Notes: generated by a model from the letters alone, not told the origin. DNA of 64,000 bases from Kitasatospora viridis (GCF_007829815.1 NZ_VIWT01000009.1:246730-310729), one strand, 5' to 3'; positions 7,996 through 16,751 are shown, counted from the first letter of the stretch. A program made the numbers and translations.

Positions 7996-8242
7996 CTCGA
8001 CGCCGAACCCAACATCGACCCCGCCGTGGTCAACGCCCTCGCCGGCTGTGAGTGGATCAAGAAGAGTCAGTCGATCTGCCCGATCGGCGACCAAGAGCAT
8101 CGTCCGCTACGGCCGGGTCGACCTGCTCCGCGTCAACGGAGTCGGCTGGATGGAACTGGACCGCCGTGGCGCCGAGCTGCTCCTCCGGGTGCCCATCGAA
8201 CGCGAGGAGAAGAACAGCGTCGCCATCGCCTCCAACGAGGCG
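7996..8242 (+). pseudogene. istB: Relic of an IS21-family ATPase helper (istB)
   Basis: Two frame-shifted blocks match IstB. The first reads NIDPAVVNALAGCEWIKKSQ...CPIGD, the region just before the Walker A loop. The second, from 8101, reads YGRVDLL..MELDRRGAELLL and IEREEKNSVAIASNE, the IstB Walker B to sensor region. The Walker A loop itself is deleted between them. The remnant is non-functional. Its end at about 8242 lies only about 70 bp before an intact gene. Confidence 0.65.
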
Positions 8243-8314
8243 TACCATCACCGCCTTTCGATATGTTCCTCTGGACTCGCGCCGGCGAGTCGCACGCGCG
8301 TGTGAGGGGGAGCC

Positions 8315-8812
8315 GTGCCTGGTGAGAGGCTTGACGCGGAGTGGGTCCGATCTTGGCGGGAGCAGGCCGATGCGGCGCTGACGAAGCTGATGGAGTCGTT
8401 CCTCGTGACACACGGCTTTCCGCCCGGTCGCAACGCCGTGCTGCTCGCGACCGACGGCAGCCACCAGGCGACGGGCGCGCTCGTCGACCTGACACCGATT
8501 CCCTCCGACCTGACCACGCTTTACTGGGTGATCAGTGAGGCTTCCCTGCCCGATGTCGACAGCGGGTACTTCATCCACGCACCCGCGACGGTGGTGGGTC
8601 ATTTTCGCGAGTACGGCCCCGTGGTGATCGACAGCGAGTGGATCGCGCTGGTGTTCGCCAGTGATGGCGGGGGCCGCCTGTTCGCGATCGGGGACAGCGG
8701 GCAAGTCTGGAAGTCCACTACGGCTTCCTGGGTCGACGGCTTCGACGTCGTTGCGGCCAGCTTGCAGGCGTTCCTCGAACAGCTCGGCCAACGGATCGGG
8801 AACCAGCCCTGA
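8315..8812 (+). CDS. SUKH/SMI1-like small cytoplasmic protein
   Basis: A 165-aa protein starts at GTG 8315 after GAGGGGGA. The central region ALVDLTP...TLYWVISEASLPD and the C-terminal LVFASDGGGRLFAIGDSGQVWKSTTASW...VAASLQAFLEQL match the SUKH (SMI1/KNR4) superfamily layout: a beta sheet followed by a 'fLxxL' terminal helix. SUKH proteins are often immunity partners of contact-dependent or polymorphic toxins, or ligand-binding scaffolds. The next gene (8859) is 46 bp downstream and probably co-transcribed. No toxin gene is adjacent. The family call is moderate and the role is inference. Confidence 0.6.
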   Translation: MPGERLDAEWVRSWREQADAALTKLMESFLVTHGFPPGRNAVLLATDGSHQATGALVDLTPIPSDLTTLYWVISEASLPDVDSGYFIHAPATVVGHFREYGPVVIDSEWIALVFASDGGGRLFAIGDSGQVWKSTTASWVDGFDVVAASLQAFLEQLGQRIGNQP

Positions 8813-8858
8813 TTATCGGCCGACCCGCGCACCACACCAGCATGAGGATCGGAACATC

Positions 8859-9581
8859 ATGAGTCGCGAACCGGACCCGGCCGTCCTCTACCCGGATGTG
8901 GCCGCCCACGGCAGCCTCGCCGCGGCACTCCAAGCCGAAGCCGCGGCCCAAGGCATGTCCCTTCCCCTGGCCGTCAGCTCGTCCGATCCACTGCGCCATT
9001 CCGCGATCACCAGTGTCGTACCGCATCGCCACTCGTCCTACGTCGGGGCGTGGCACCACGAGCGAAGCTGGACCTTCTGGGGCTCGTCCAACAACAGGCT
9101 CATGATCTGCGGCAGCACCAAGGACATGCGTGAGCTTCCCCAAGTGGTCCGAGGCTGGGTGGACGGGGCCAGCCTCGACGAGATCGGGAAGACCGCGACC
9201 TTCGACCTTCTGACCGGACGTTTCGAGGTGCCCGACAACAACCCCGCCGAGGTCATCGCCTCGGAGTGGCAGTGGCTGCTGAAGGACGCTGGTCGCGCCG
9301 ACTGGCCGCAGTACCAGGCGCTCATCGAGTCCGCCCACGCCGAACCGAAGCTCCGCAGGCTCTACCCCTACACCAGCCACTGGGCTCTGGGGTTCGCCGA
9401 GAAGCCCGACGGTCCCTACTCCGCCCCGTCCTTCGTCTCGATCGGCTCACCCCGGGGAACCGGCGACTACACCATCAGAGAGTGGTGGAACGGCCCCGCC
9501 CTCCATCACGTCGCCACAGCCGCCGAAGCGATCGCCATCGCCGTTGACCGGATCCCTGCCGACCTGCTCCAGACGTTCTGA
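8859..9581 (+). CDS. DUF6193-family protein
   Basis: This 240-aa protein starts at ATG 8859; the upstream extension of the frame overlaps the previous gene and is not credible. Recognisable DUF6193 features are the N-terminal PDVAAHGSLAAALQAEA, the central VRGWVDGASLDEI, the FEVPDNNPAEVIASEWQWLL block and the C-terminal LYPYTSHWALGF. NCBI labels the family 'natural product biosynthesis protein', but no activity is known to me; the sequence pattern is more like an immunity or adaptor protein. It follows the SUKH-like gene in the same direction and ends before a terminator at 9653. Confidence 0.7.
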   Translation: MSREPDPAVLYPDVAAHGSLAAALQAEAAAQGMSLPLAVSSSDPLRHSAITSVVPHRHSSYVGAWHHERSWTFWGSSNNRLMICGSTKDMRELPQVVRGWVDGASLDEIGKTATFDLLTGRFEVPDNNPAEVIASEWQWLLKDAGRADWPQYQALIESAHAEPKLRRLYPYTSHWALGFAEKPDGPYSAPSFVSIGSPRGTGDYTIREWWNGPALHHVATAAEAIAIAVDRIPADLLQTF

Positions 9582-9652
9582 TCACCCTGCGAGCTCGATT
9601 TTCGGTTGATCGTCACGCGCACCGCCGGGGTACCCGGGACCGTTGCCCACCC

Positions 9653-9677
9653 GAGTTCCCGGCAGAACCGGGGACTC
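9653..9677. terminator. Hairpin between convergent genes
   Basis: A 10-bp stem, GAGTTCCCGG with CCGGGGACTC (one G-U wobble), and a 5-nt loop separate the DUF6193 gene (plus) from the 9715 gene (minus). The position fits a bidirectional terminator. Confidence 0.6.
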
Positions 9678-9714
9678 GCGCGCCCGGCCCACAGACCGTC
9701 AGACCCGGCACCAG

Positions 9715-10065
9715 CTACAGCCGGGTGGACCAGATCGGGCACTCGGCCTGGTGCGTGGTGAGCATGACGACCGTGCCGCCGTCCGTCAGCTTCCGGGTGA
9801 GTACGGTCTCGCAGCAGCGGGGCGTGTGCGAGCGGTGGGGCTCGAAGTCGGTCGGGTCGTCCCAGCGGGCGTCGTCGTCCTGGGAGGCCGCCGGTTCCCG
9901 GTACGGAGTCCAGGTGTCCGCCCAGCGGGGCGTGTCCGTGAACGGTGCGGCCGACGAGCGGTCGGGCCGTCGGGACGGGCCGCCTCGGCGGGGCACCTGT
10001 TCGAGGGGGACCCCGAGGGCGCGGGCTCGTGCGTGCAGGCGGCGGCGGTTGCGGCGTTCGGACAT
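9715..10065 (-). CDS. Small hypothetical protein
   Basis: A 116-aa protein starts at ATG 10065 with GGCAGGG about 7-8 bases upstream; a GTG two codons earlier is possible. The N-terminal third is strongly basic (MSERRNRRRLHARARALGVPLEQVPRR), the middle is acidic and Pro/Asp-rich, and the end has a conserved-looking TPRCCETVLTRKLTDGGTVVMLTTHQAECPIW segment with three Cys. It may bind nucleic acid or metal. I do not recognise the family. It lies downstream of the MFS gene on the same strand, with a 159-bp gap. Confidence 0.55.
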   Translation of the reverse strand: MSERRNRRRLHARARALGVPLEQVPRRGGPSRRPDRSSAAPFTDTPRWADTWTPYREPAASQDDDARWDDPTDFEPHRSHTPRCCETVLTRKLTDGGTVVMLTTHQAECPIWSTRL

Positions 10066-10224
10066 GTGCACACCCTGCCTGGCCCAACCCCGTCTGCGCC
10101 AGTCGCGGTCCCCGCTGCCGGGTGCACGAGGCCCGCCGCACGCGCCGGGCAGCGCGGCCGATCACGCGGGGACGACGCCCTGGCCGCCGGCGCCGGTCAC
10201 ACCGACGATGCCCGATACCCGGGC

Positions 10225-11430
10225 TCAAGCCCGGGCGCGGCGCAGCAGGTAACCGCCGGACACGGCGGCGAGGACGCCCATGCAGGCGGTGAACACCAGG
10301 CCCGCGTGGGCGAGGCCGAGGGGTCCGCTGAGCAGGCCGACGCCGATGACCGGGATCGAGATGCCGAAGTAGGCGACCACGAAGAGCGCGGACAGGGCGC
10401 CGCCGCGGTGCTCGGCGGGAGCGGCGGCGGCGATCTCGCCCACCGCGCCGCGCAGGCCCAGGCCTTGGCCCGCGCCGCCCACGACGGCGCTGAGCACCAG
10501 CGGAGCCAGGGTGGCCGTGGCGAGTGAGACGGCGAGCAGGCCCAGGCCGCAGATCAGCACCAGGCAGCCCAGCGGGACGGCCCGGGCGGTGCCCAGGCGC
10601 GGGACCAGGAGCTGGCCCAGGGTCGAGGCGGAGAACGCGGCGAAGACGACGAGACCGACGATCGCGTGGTTGTGGATCCCCAGGTCCTTGGTGACGAACG
10701 TGGGGCTGACCGAGGTGAAGACGCCCAGCAGCGAGAACCCCGCGAAGGCGGCGACCGCCGCCGGCACGAACACCCCGCGCACCTCGGGCGCCAGCGTGGG
10801 CCGTCGTGGCCGGGCGCTGCGCAGCGGGCGTGCCGCGGGCACGGTCTCCGGTAGGAACCAGGTGACGGCGAACGACGCGGCGAGCAGGGCCAGGTGCACG
10901 ACGTAGGGCAGCACCAGCGGACCGGGCGCGTACTGCGCGAGCACGCCCGACAGCAGCGGCCCGCAGCCGAGGCCGCCCATGTTGGCGGCGGTCGCGACGA
11001 AGCCGGCCCGGGCCCGGCGCCCGGGCGGGGCGAGTTCCAGGACGTACGCGGTGGCGGTACCGGTGAACAGGCCGGCCGACAGCCCGGACAGCAGGCGGCC
11101 CAGGAAGAGCAGCGGCAGCCCGCGCAGGCCCTGCTCGGCGAGGAAGGTGACCGCGCTCGCGGCCGCGAAGGCCAGCCCGCAGAGCAGGACGGGGCGGCGT
11201 CCGACGGTGTCGGAGGCGTTGCCGACCAGCAGCAGCACACCGATCACGCCGAAGGCGTAGATGGCGAACACGACCGTCACCGTCAGCTCGGAGAAGCCGA
11301 TCTGGTCCTGGTAGAGGCCGTAGAGCGGGGTGGGCAGCGTGGTGCCGGCCATGCAGACGGCGAACGCGGCCGCGGCCGCGAGGTAGCCGGCCCGGCCCGC
11401 GGCCGGCTCACCCGTCGGACGATCCGTCAT
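10225..11430 (-). CDS. MFS transporter (drug efflux-like)
   Basis: A 401-aa integral membrane protein with the 12-helix major facilitator pattern. Residues after 10 contain AGYLAAAAAFAVCMAG as helix 1 and TTLPTPLYGLYQDQIGFS, typical of proton-driven efflux pumps. The motif GNASDTVGRRPVLL between helices 2 and 3 is MFS motif A (G-x-x-x-D-x-x-G-R-R). Motif C-like Gly/Pro-rich helix 5 is FVATAANMGGLGCGPLLSG. It probably exports a hydrophobic compound using the proton gradient. It is transcribed alone, and no neighbouring regulator points to the substrate. The ATG at 11430 gives a normal length. Confidence 0.85.
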   Translation of the reverse strand: MTDRPTGEPAAGRAGYLAAAAAFAVCMAGTTLPTPLYGLYQDQIGFSELTVTVVFAIYAFGVIGVLLLVGNASDTVGRRPVLLCGLAFAAASAVTFLAEQGLRGLPLLFLGRLLSGLSAGLFTGTATAYVLELAPPGRRARAGFVATAANMGGLGCGPLLSGVLAQYAPGPLVLPYVVHLALLAASFAVTWFLPETVPAARPLRSARPRRPTLAPEVRGVFVPAAVAAFAGFSLLGVFTSVSPTFVTKDLGIHNHAIVGLVVFAAFSASTLGQLLVPRLGTARAVPLGCLVLICGLGLLAVSLATATLAPLVLSAVVGGAGQGLGLRGAVGEIAAAAPAEHRGGALSALFVVAYFGISIPVIGVGLLSGPLGLAHAGLVFTACMGVLAAVSGGYLLRRARA

Positions 11431-11579
11431 CCACCCACCCTAGAGGACCGGTTCGGGTGGACCCCGGCACGGCGGGGCCGGACACCCGAACGGCCCCGAC
11501 CCGACCAGGTGACCGTCGCCGGCCCCGGCCCGACCACCCGGTCCGCCGCACCCGGCTCAGCGACGCGAGCCGTGCGCCC

Positions 11580-12233
11580 TCACACCGAACGGATGATGCA
11601 GCGCCCCATTCGACAAGTCCCCAGCCCCCTGAGCAGCGGCAGGCGCGTGAGCCGGTCACCTACGGACGAGGCCTTGGCCCGTCCCACGCGCTGAGCCGGC
11701 GTCACCGGCGCCGGGTCCCAAGCCAACTCCGCGGCCGGGCTGCGCGGCGAAGTCAGCCTGGCTGCCACAGCGGGCAGAACGAACACGGCGACGGGGGCGG
11801 CGACCAAGAACGGTCCCAGGAAGTCACCGGCCTGGAACGCGACCGCCAGACCCACCCCCTCCAGCACCAGGACGCCCGCCGCGGCCAGGCCCGCCAGCCA
11901 GCCCCGGCTCCCGGCGCGTGCCGGGCCGGGCCGCCGCGAGCCGGCGAGCACCAGCCCGGCCGCGAGCCCGGGCAACAGTCCGACGGCACCCCCGTACAGG
12001 GCGGCGAACGGGACCACCGCCAGCATCACCACCAACACCAGCGGATCCCCGCCCGACTGGATCAGCACCCACAGGCCCAACAGCACGGCGGTGGTGAGCC
12101 CACCGAAGGCCATGCCCAGAGCGGCGGTTGAAGCGACAACAGCTGGTCGCGAATACAAGATTCCCCCCAAGCAAGCGTCGAACAGCGCGGCTGCCCCCGG
12201 TCCGAGGGGTCGCGAGAACGACTCTAGACTCAC
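11580..12233 (-). CDS. Hypothetical integral membrane protein
   Basis: The open frame of 217 codons contains at least five hydrophobic helices (MAFGGLTTAVLLGLWVLI, PLVLVVMLAVVPFAALYG, AVGLLPGLAAGLVLAG, WLAGLAAAGVLVLEGVGLAV and PFLVAAPVAVFVLPAVAA) and a cytoplasmic, basic C-terminal tail. The true start is uncertain: a TTG at 12158 has GGGGGG about 6 bases upstream, whereas the first codon at 12233 has no clear ribosome site. No transport or enzyme motif was recognised. It diverges from the 12430 gene, and a palindromic operator lies between them. Confidence 0.55.
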   Translation of the reverse strand: MSLESFSRPLGPGAAALFDACLGGILYSRPAVVASTAALGMAFGGLTTAVLLGLWVLIQSGGDPLVLVVMLAVVPFAALYGGAVGLLPGLAAGLVLAGSRRPGPARAGSRGWLAGLAAAGVLVLEGVGLAVAFQAGDFLGPFLVAAPVAVFVLPAVAARLTSPRSPAAELAWDPAPVTPAQRVGRAKASSVGDRLTRLPLLRGLGTCRMGRCIIRSV

Positions 12234-12235
12234 TT

Positions 12236-12249
12236 TCGAACGCGTTCAA
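12236..12249. promoter_or_regulatory. Palindromic operator, TetR-type
   Basis: The site TCGAACGCGTTCAA contains the perfect 10-bp palindrome GAACGCGTTC and fits T-N2-AAC-N2-GTT-N2-A, a pattern used by several actinobacterial TetR-family repressors. It lies just upstream of the minus-strand membrane protein gene. No adjacent TetR gene is seen, so the regulator is unknown. Confidence 0.35.
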
Positions 12250-12429
12250 TATTGCTGGCTCCCGCACACCTCCGATGAGCCGGAGCGACACCGTCCGTAC
12301 TGCGGATCTTCGCCGGGGCAAATCTCGACACGGACCGGACGTAGCCCGCCCCGGGCACGGGCCCGCTACCTTCGGAGCAGGCGCACCCGCGAACGCGGCG
12401 CGCATCGACGCCGGCGAGAGGTGACACGG

Positions 12430-12975
12430 ATGGCCGAGGACGCCCGCGAGCACGCCGACCAACTGCTGGCCGCGCTGCGCGTGCTGGGCATCGACTGGCA
12501 GCCGGACGCCGTCACCGACGCCTCGGTGCTGGCGGTCATGCTGGCCACCGCCCTGCTGGGCGCGGCCGAGGCGCACCTGGTCGACGCCGAGATCGACGCC
12601 TTCGAAGCGGGCGCCGACGTGGAGGCACTGCGCACCGCGTACGGGCCGGTGCGCGAGGAGGTCGTCCAGGCCGCGCTGCCCCCGGGAGTCGAAGCGGACC
12701 CGCAGCGGCTGCTCCTGACGGTCCGTTCGGCGATGCTGCTGGACGACCTCACCCGCGCGGCCGGCCCGGACGAACACCACCCCGACAGCCAGACCCTGGC
12801 CGCCGCCCGCGACGCCCAGGCCACCACCTCCGCCCTCCTCGCCCACCACTACGGCCCCAGCCTCGGCGAAGACCTCCCGCCCAGGCGCGCCTCACTGTCC
12901 CTGGCCGCCGCCCTGCTCCGCCAGCTGGCCACCCGCCTGGCGGACCTCGCCCGCACCGAAGCCGACACCGACTGA
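12430..12975 (+). CDS. Hypothetical helical protein
   Basis: A 181-aa protein starts at ATG 12430 with AGAGG about 8 bases upstream; GTG 12421 is in frame but leaves no ribosome site. The sequence is almost wholly alpha-helical, acidic and Ala/Leu-rich, with no Cys and no membrane helix (for example EHADQLLAALRVLGIDW and SLAAALLRQLATRLADLARTEAD). Coiled-coil or helical-bundle structure is likely. No family was recognised. It ends before a 57-bp gap and the convergent 13033 gene. Confidence 0.6.
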   Translation: MAEDAREHADQLLAALRVLGIDWQPDAVTDASVLAVMLATALLGAAEAHLVDAEIDAFEAGADVEALRTAYGPVREEVVQAALPPGVEADPQRLLLTVRSAMLLDDLTRAAGPDEHHPDSQTLAAARDAQATTSALLAHHYGPSLGEDLPPRRASLSLAAALLRQLATRLADLARTEADTD

Positions 12976-13032
12976 ACCGAGACGGCGGCCCGATCCCACG
13001 GCCGACTCCTTGGACCGGATCAGGCGCTCGCC

Positions 13033-13320
13033 TCACTCCGTCCTGAACCCCGGACACGGGCACGGACGCTCTCCCCAGGTGCCGACCCAGTTGCCGCCAC
13101 CGTCGTATCGGTCCGGGCCGTCGTAGTCGGTCTCGCCGCAGGCACCACGGGAGCCATGGCTGTACGCGCCGTGCCCACATGCGACACAGCCCGGCGGCCC
13201 CGACCCCTCCGCCCGCCCCGGCGGGAACGGCGACCCGGTCCGCCACACGGCCACGACCCCACCCACGCACAGGACCAGCACCACGATCCCGACCATGCCG
13301 ACGATTCCGGACGCGCTCAT
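13033..13320 (-). CDS. Small single-pass membrane protein with Cys/Gly-rich tail
   Basis: A 95-aa protein starts at ATG 13320 with GAGGGGG about 7 bases upstream. Residues 3-23 form one transmembrane helix (ASGIVGMVGIVVLVLCVGGVV), then a Gly/Pro-rich region and a tail with Cys in CVACGHG, GACGET and CPCPG, which could bind zinc or form disulfides outside the membrane. No family was recognised. It is convergent with the 12430 gene. Confidence 0.5.
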   Translation of the reverse strand: MSASGIVGMVGIVVLVLCVGGVVAVWRTGSPFPPGRAEGSGPPGCVACGHGAYSHGSRGACGETDYDGPDRYDGGGNWVGTWGERPCPCPGFRTE

Positions 13321-13455
13321 CCAGGGCCCCCTCGTGCCGCCGTGTGGTCCACGCACGGGCGGGGGCCACGGTTCCCTGTAGGCCGCGAGTCGGGCTGATC
13401 AAGTATCAGACCACGCGCTCGCCCTGCCGGGGAGCCCAGCGCGGGGTGGGCTGGC

Positions 13456-13680
13456 TCACCGGCGGGCCCGGTCGCCGTCGCGGTCGTGCACAGCGGCGGC
13501 AACCCAAGCCACGGCTGGCACCGCGCAGATCTGCAGGGGCAGCTGAGGGCCTTGCCGCCACAACTCTGCCCATGCGCGGCACAGGTGGATCAGGGTCTGA
13601 CGGCCCGTCCACCACTGCGAGGAGTGTCCGGAGGCTGTCCCCACGACGTACCTGACCCAACGGCACCACGCCGATTCCAC
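13456..13680 (-). CDS. Doubtful Trp-rich small ORF
   Basis: GTG 13680 opens a 74-aa frame rich in Trp, Ala and Arg, with a protein-like stretch HSSQWWTGRQTLIHLCRAWAELWRQG. It has no clear ribosome site. The 13321-13814 stretch otherwise contains only the promoter region of the 13815 gene. It may be a remnant of a larger gene, and I cannot name a family. Confidence 0.25.
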   Translation of the reverse strand: MESAWCRWVRYVVGTASGHSSQWWTGRQTLIHLCRAWAELWRQGPQLPLQICAVPAVAWVAAAVHDRDGDRARR

Positions 13681-13814
13681 GAGCAGCCCCCGCGCGCAGG
13701 ACCGTCCCGAGCCGAGGCCTACTGCGGCGCTGGCGATTCAGCGGCGGCCTGCGGTGAGCGTTGGAGGCCAGACCTGCTGCAGGCTGGCGGGGGACGGCTT
13801 GGTTGGATGCCCGC

Positions 13815-14525
13815 ATGACGGATTGGTCGCAGTTGAAGCACGCGTACGGCACCGCCGAGGACATCCCGGCCCTGTTCGAACGGATTGACACCGAGCCCAA
13901 CGACGAGGCCTGGAGCGACCTGTGGTCACGGCTGTGCCATCAGGGAACCGTCTACCCGGCGAGCTTCGCTTCCCTCGCCCTGCTGGCCGACCTGGGGGCC
14001 GAGACGGGCAAGGACGGTGACAACGCCCTACTCCTTGCCGGAGCGATCGCCGCTGCTGCCGATGACGAGACCCGCGACCGGCACGGTGCGTCGATCGAGC
14101 GGCTGCGGACTCTGGCCCACGCTCGGATCCGCCGACCGGCGGAGCCCGCCCTCTACGTCCATCTGCTGCAGACCGCCATGGCGCTCGACGGTGTCCCCGT
14201 CTGGTCCTCGGCCCTGGAGGGCTTGGCCGACGGGAACGTCGAGGCGTTCTGCCCCGAATGCGAGATGGGGGTTTTCGTCTCCATCGGTGAGACCGGCTAC
14301 TTCTCCGCCGTAGGCGACTGGGAGCCCGGCGACCCCCAAGGCTCACCGCTTCGCCCCGCCGCGCCGGCCGACCTGGAGGGGCCTGCGCGCCTGCTCCACG
14401 CCGCCGCCAGCGAGGCCGGCGCCGACACCGTCGCGCTCGCCCTCACCTACCTGTTCGGGGACGGAACGTGCGGCGAGTGCGGCGCCGAGTTCTCGATCGC
14501 CGGGCAAGTCGCCGAGCAGTACTGA
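13815..14525 (+). CDS. Hypothetical protein with paired CxxC motifs
   Basis: A 236-aa protein starts at ATG 13815. The N-terminal half is helical (DIPALFERIDTEPNDEAWSDLWSRLCHQG, then SLALLADLGA), the layout of HEAT-like or SUKH-associated helical proteins seen near polymorphic-toxin immunity genes. The C-terminal half has two CxxC pairs, FCPECEMG and CGECGAEFS, that probably bind one zinc. No signal peptide is present. It stands alone; downstream is a 64-bp dispersed repeat and then a convergent response regulator gene. Function is unknown. Confidence 0.65.
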   Translation: MTDWSQLKHAYGTAEDIPALFERIDTEPNDEAWSDLWSRLCHQGTVYPASFASLALLADLGAETGKDGDNALLLAGAIAAAADDETRDRHGASIERLRTLAHARIRRPAEPALYVHLLQTAMALDGVPVWSSALEGLADGNVEAFCPECEMGVFVSIGETGYFSAVGDWEPGDPQGSPLRPAAPADLEGPARLLHAAASEAGADTVALALTYLFGDGTCGECGAEFSIAGQVAEQY

Positions 14526-14703
14526 GACGCCCCGTCGACCCGTTCCTCATCGAACAGCGCACCCGCCCAGAAGCGTCAGCGCCTGGACCGGCACCTGCCT
14601 CACATGCCGACAACCCATCCCGTGGCAGACCTACGACACGACCCAACAAAGCACCGCAACCTCCGCCGCCGACCTGGCCGACGCCCTGCAAGGCTTCGCC
14701 TGT

Positions 14704-14767
14704 CGAGATCCACGTCATGGAAGACGGCCTTTCCTCACGCCGCCGCCGGTGAACGCAACGGCGCTGG
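14704..14767 (+). repeat. Copy 1 of a 64-bp dispersed repeat
   Basis: This 64-bp sequence (starting CGAGATCCACGTCATGG) matches the complement of 20749-20812 at 55 of 64 positions. Both copies lie in convergent intergenic gaps beside a minus-strand regulator gene. In one frame both encode RDPxHGxR...TxPPVxATAL, and this copy is preceded by a CLTC-containing frame, so it may derive from the 3' end of a lost gene. No terminal inverted repeats are visible. Confidence 0.6.
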
Positions 14768-14771
14768 AGTA

Positions 14772-15437
14772 CTAGTTGTATTCGAACCAGGTCAGGATGG
14801 CCTTCACCCGGCGGTTGTCCTCGCCGGAGGGCATGCCGAGTTTCAGGAAGACGTTCCCCACGTGTTTGGCCACGGCGGCGCCCGAGAGGAACAGCTCTGC
14901 CTCGATCTCCGCGTTGGAACGGCCTTCGGCCATGAGGGCGAGCACCTCCTGTTCGCGGGCCGTGAGGCGGGCGAGCGGGCCCCGGGGCGGGTCGGCGTGG
15001 GTGACGTGGCGAACGACCTCGGGGTCGATCACCACTCCGCCGCCGGAGACCGTCTCGACGGCCCGCAGGAAGTCCGCCACTCTGCCCACCTTCTCCTTGA
15101 GCAGGTAGCCGACCGCTCCTTCGGCGCCCGGGCCGTTCAGGAGTTCGCGCACGTACGGGCCAGTGACGTAGGCGGAGAGGACCAGTACCGGGAGGCCCTG
15201 GTGCCGCGACCGAATGTCGATCGCGGCCCGGAGTCCGTCGTCGGTGTTCCCGGGCGGCATGCGGACATCCGTGATCACCAGGTCGGGGGTGGCTCCGGCG
15301 GCGGCGAGGTCGTCGACGGCGGCGACCAGTTCGTCGGCGTCCTCGCATTCGCGGATCACGTCGTGGGCACTGGAAACCAGGATCTCCCGGATTCCGGCGC
15401 GTATCAGCAGACTGTCGTCCGCCAGGATGATTCTCAC
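14772..15437 (-). CDS. Two-component response regulator, NarL/LuxR type
   Basis: A 221-aa protein. Receiver domain, residues 1-120: acidic pocket ADD at 6-8, phospho-acceptor D57 in LVITDVRMP, and the conserved Lys in YLLKEK. DNA-binding domain, residues about 155-215: LuxR/GerE HTH (LTAREQEVLALMAEGRSNAEIEAELFLS). It is transcribed downstream of the histidine kinase gene with a 36-bp gap, so the two form an operon. The divergent ABC-transporter/carboxypeptidase operon at 16752 is the likely target; the palindromes in the shared promoter are candidate sites. The start codon (ATG 15437) is well placed. Confidence 0.92.
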   Translation of the reverse strand: MRIILADDSLLIRAGIREILVSSAHDVIRECEDADELVAAVDDLAAAGATPDLVITDVRMPPGNTDDGLRAAIDIRSRHQGLPVLVLSAYVTGPYVRELLNGPGAEGAVGYLLKEKVGRVADFLRAVETVSGGGVVIDPEVVRHVTHADPPRGPLARLTAREQEVLALMAEGRSNAEIEAELFLSGAAVAKHVGNVFLKLGMPSGEDNRRVKAILTWFEYN

Positions 15438-15473
15438 AATCGATTTCCCATCGCTTTTCCCTGTCGAATTCCG

Positions 15474-16649
15474 TCACCACGGGGGTTGGGCCGGGGCGGA
15501 TGCCACGACCTGTGTTCCGCCGCCCGGCGGGCTGATGATTTCGAGGTTGCCACCGACGCTTCGCATCCGCTCACGCAGCCCGGAGAGCCCGGATCCGGTG
15601 CTGATCCGCGCGCCGCCGGCGCCGTCGTCGCCGACCAGGACGCGGACGCCGTTCTCGGTGCACAGCATCTCGATCCGGGCGCTCCCGACGCCCGCGTGCT
15701 TGGCGACGTTCGTCAGGGCCTCGGAGACCGTGAAGTACACGGCCGTGGCGATCGGCGAGGAGAGCCGGGCGTCGGTACCGGTGCTGGTCAGTTCGACCTG
15801 CAACGGTGATCTGGCCGCCAGTTCTCGGACGGCGGCGATGAGACCGAGGTCGCTCAGTTCGCTGGGGTGGATGTCGCGCACCGTCTCCCTCAGCCGTTCG
15901 AGCGCGCGCTCCGCCTGGGCCTGGGCCTGGCGGGCCAGCTGGACGATCCGTTCCTGGTCGGTGGCCGTCGCTGCGGCTTCCAGGATTCCCAGGCGCATGG
16001 CGAGGGCGACGAGTTCCTGCTGGGCGCCGTCGTGCAGGTCGCGCTCGATGCGCCGGCGCTCGTTCTCGAAGGCCGCAGTCAGCGAGGACCGGCTGGCGCG
16101 GAGTTCCTCCAGTTTCGCGAGCAGGTCGGGGTTCCGGCTCCCCGAAAAGGCCCGCAGGAGCAGGTCGCGGAGCAGGGAGATGCCGGCCAGCGCGCCCACG
16201 GTGACCGCACCGAGGGCGATTCCCGCGGGCACCGCCACCAAGGTTTCCCACAGGGCGGCCGGTGTGAACGGGCCGACTTTCGCGGCGATGCCGAAACCCC
16301 AGAAGATGGGGGAGAAAACCAGCGCCAGAGCGCCGACGAATCCGAAGAAGCCCACCAGCAGCGAGAGCACGGACAGGAGTGCGGCGGTGACGAACACGGG
16401 GAGGTCGGTCCGCCACACCGACCGTGTCCGCAGCCGACCGGCCACCCACTGCGGCCAGCTGCGGCCGGCGGGTCGCAGCGGCATCGTGCGGACTCCGCAC
16501 CACTGCGCCCTGGAGCGGTCCAGTTCGGCCACCACCGGAACCGAGACCGGCGCAACGAGAACGGAAATCAGGAGAATCGGAAAGGCGGCCGCTGCGACGA
16601 ATTCGGTCAGCAGCCTCCGGGCAACACGGATCTGCGCCATGATCAACAT
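15474..16649 (-). CDS. Two-component sensor histidine kinase (HisKA_3)
   Basis: A 391-aa membrane kinase. Hydrophobic helices cluster at residues 20-40, 84-118 and 137-160, with no sizeable extracellular domain, so it is an intramembrane-sensing type. The dimerisation/phospho-acceptor segment is NERRRIERDLHDGAQQELVALAMRLG, with H206 phosphorylated. The HATPase_c domain follows, with the N-box SEALTNVAKHAG and G-boxes VGDDGAGG and GSGLSGLRERM. The start may be 16649 or ATG 16640, and neither has a strong ribosome site. Such kinases often sense cell-wall-active compounds and control adjacent ABC exporters. Confidence 0.9.
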   Translation of the reverse strand: MLIMAQIRVARRLLTEFVAAAAFPILLISVLVAPVSVPVVAELDRSRAQWCGVRTMPLRPAGRSWPQWVAGRLRTRSVWRTDLPVFVTAALLSVLSLLVGFFGFVGALALVFSPIFWGFGIAAKVGPFTPAALWETLVAVPAGIALGAVTVGALAGISLLRDLLLRAFSGSRNPDLLAKLEELRASRSSLTAAFENERRRIERDLHDGAQQELVALAMRLGILEAAATATDQERIVQLARQAQAQAERALERLRETVRDIHPSELSDLGLIAAVRELAARSPLQVELTSTGTDARLSSPIATAVYFTVSEALTNVAKHAGVGSARIEMLCTENGVRVLVGDDGAGGARISTGSGLSGLRERMRSVGGNLEIISPPGGGTQVVASAPAQPPW

Positions 16650-16675
16650 TTTCGCACAGTTCGGACCGGTCGGGC

Positions 16676-16722
16676 GGTAGATCCAGGTCTACCTCCAATA
16701 GCAGTGCAGGCACTCGTGCACT
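16676..16722. promoter_or_regulatory. Two palindromes in the divergent promoter of the TCS and ABC operons
   Basis: GGTAGA-TCCAGG-TCTACC (16676-16693) and AGTGCA-8 bp-TGCACT (16703-16722) are perfect inverted repeats in the 102-bp gap between the kinase gene (minus) and the ABC gene (plus). They are candidate binding sites for the LuxR-type response regulator. The first arm pair is separated by one helical turn. Confidence 0.45.
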
Positions 16723-16751
16723 CCACTGCCCGGCCTTGCTTTCCTTGACTC

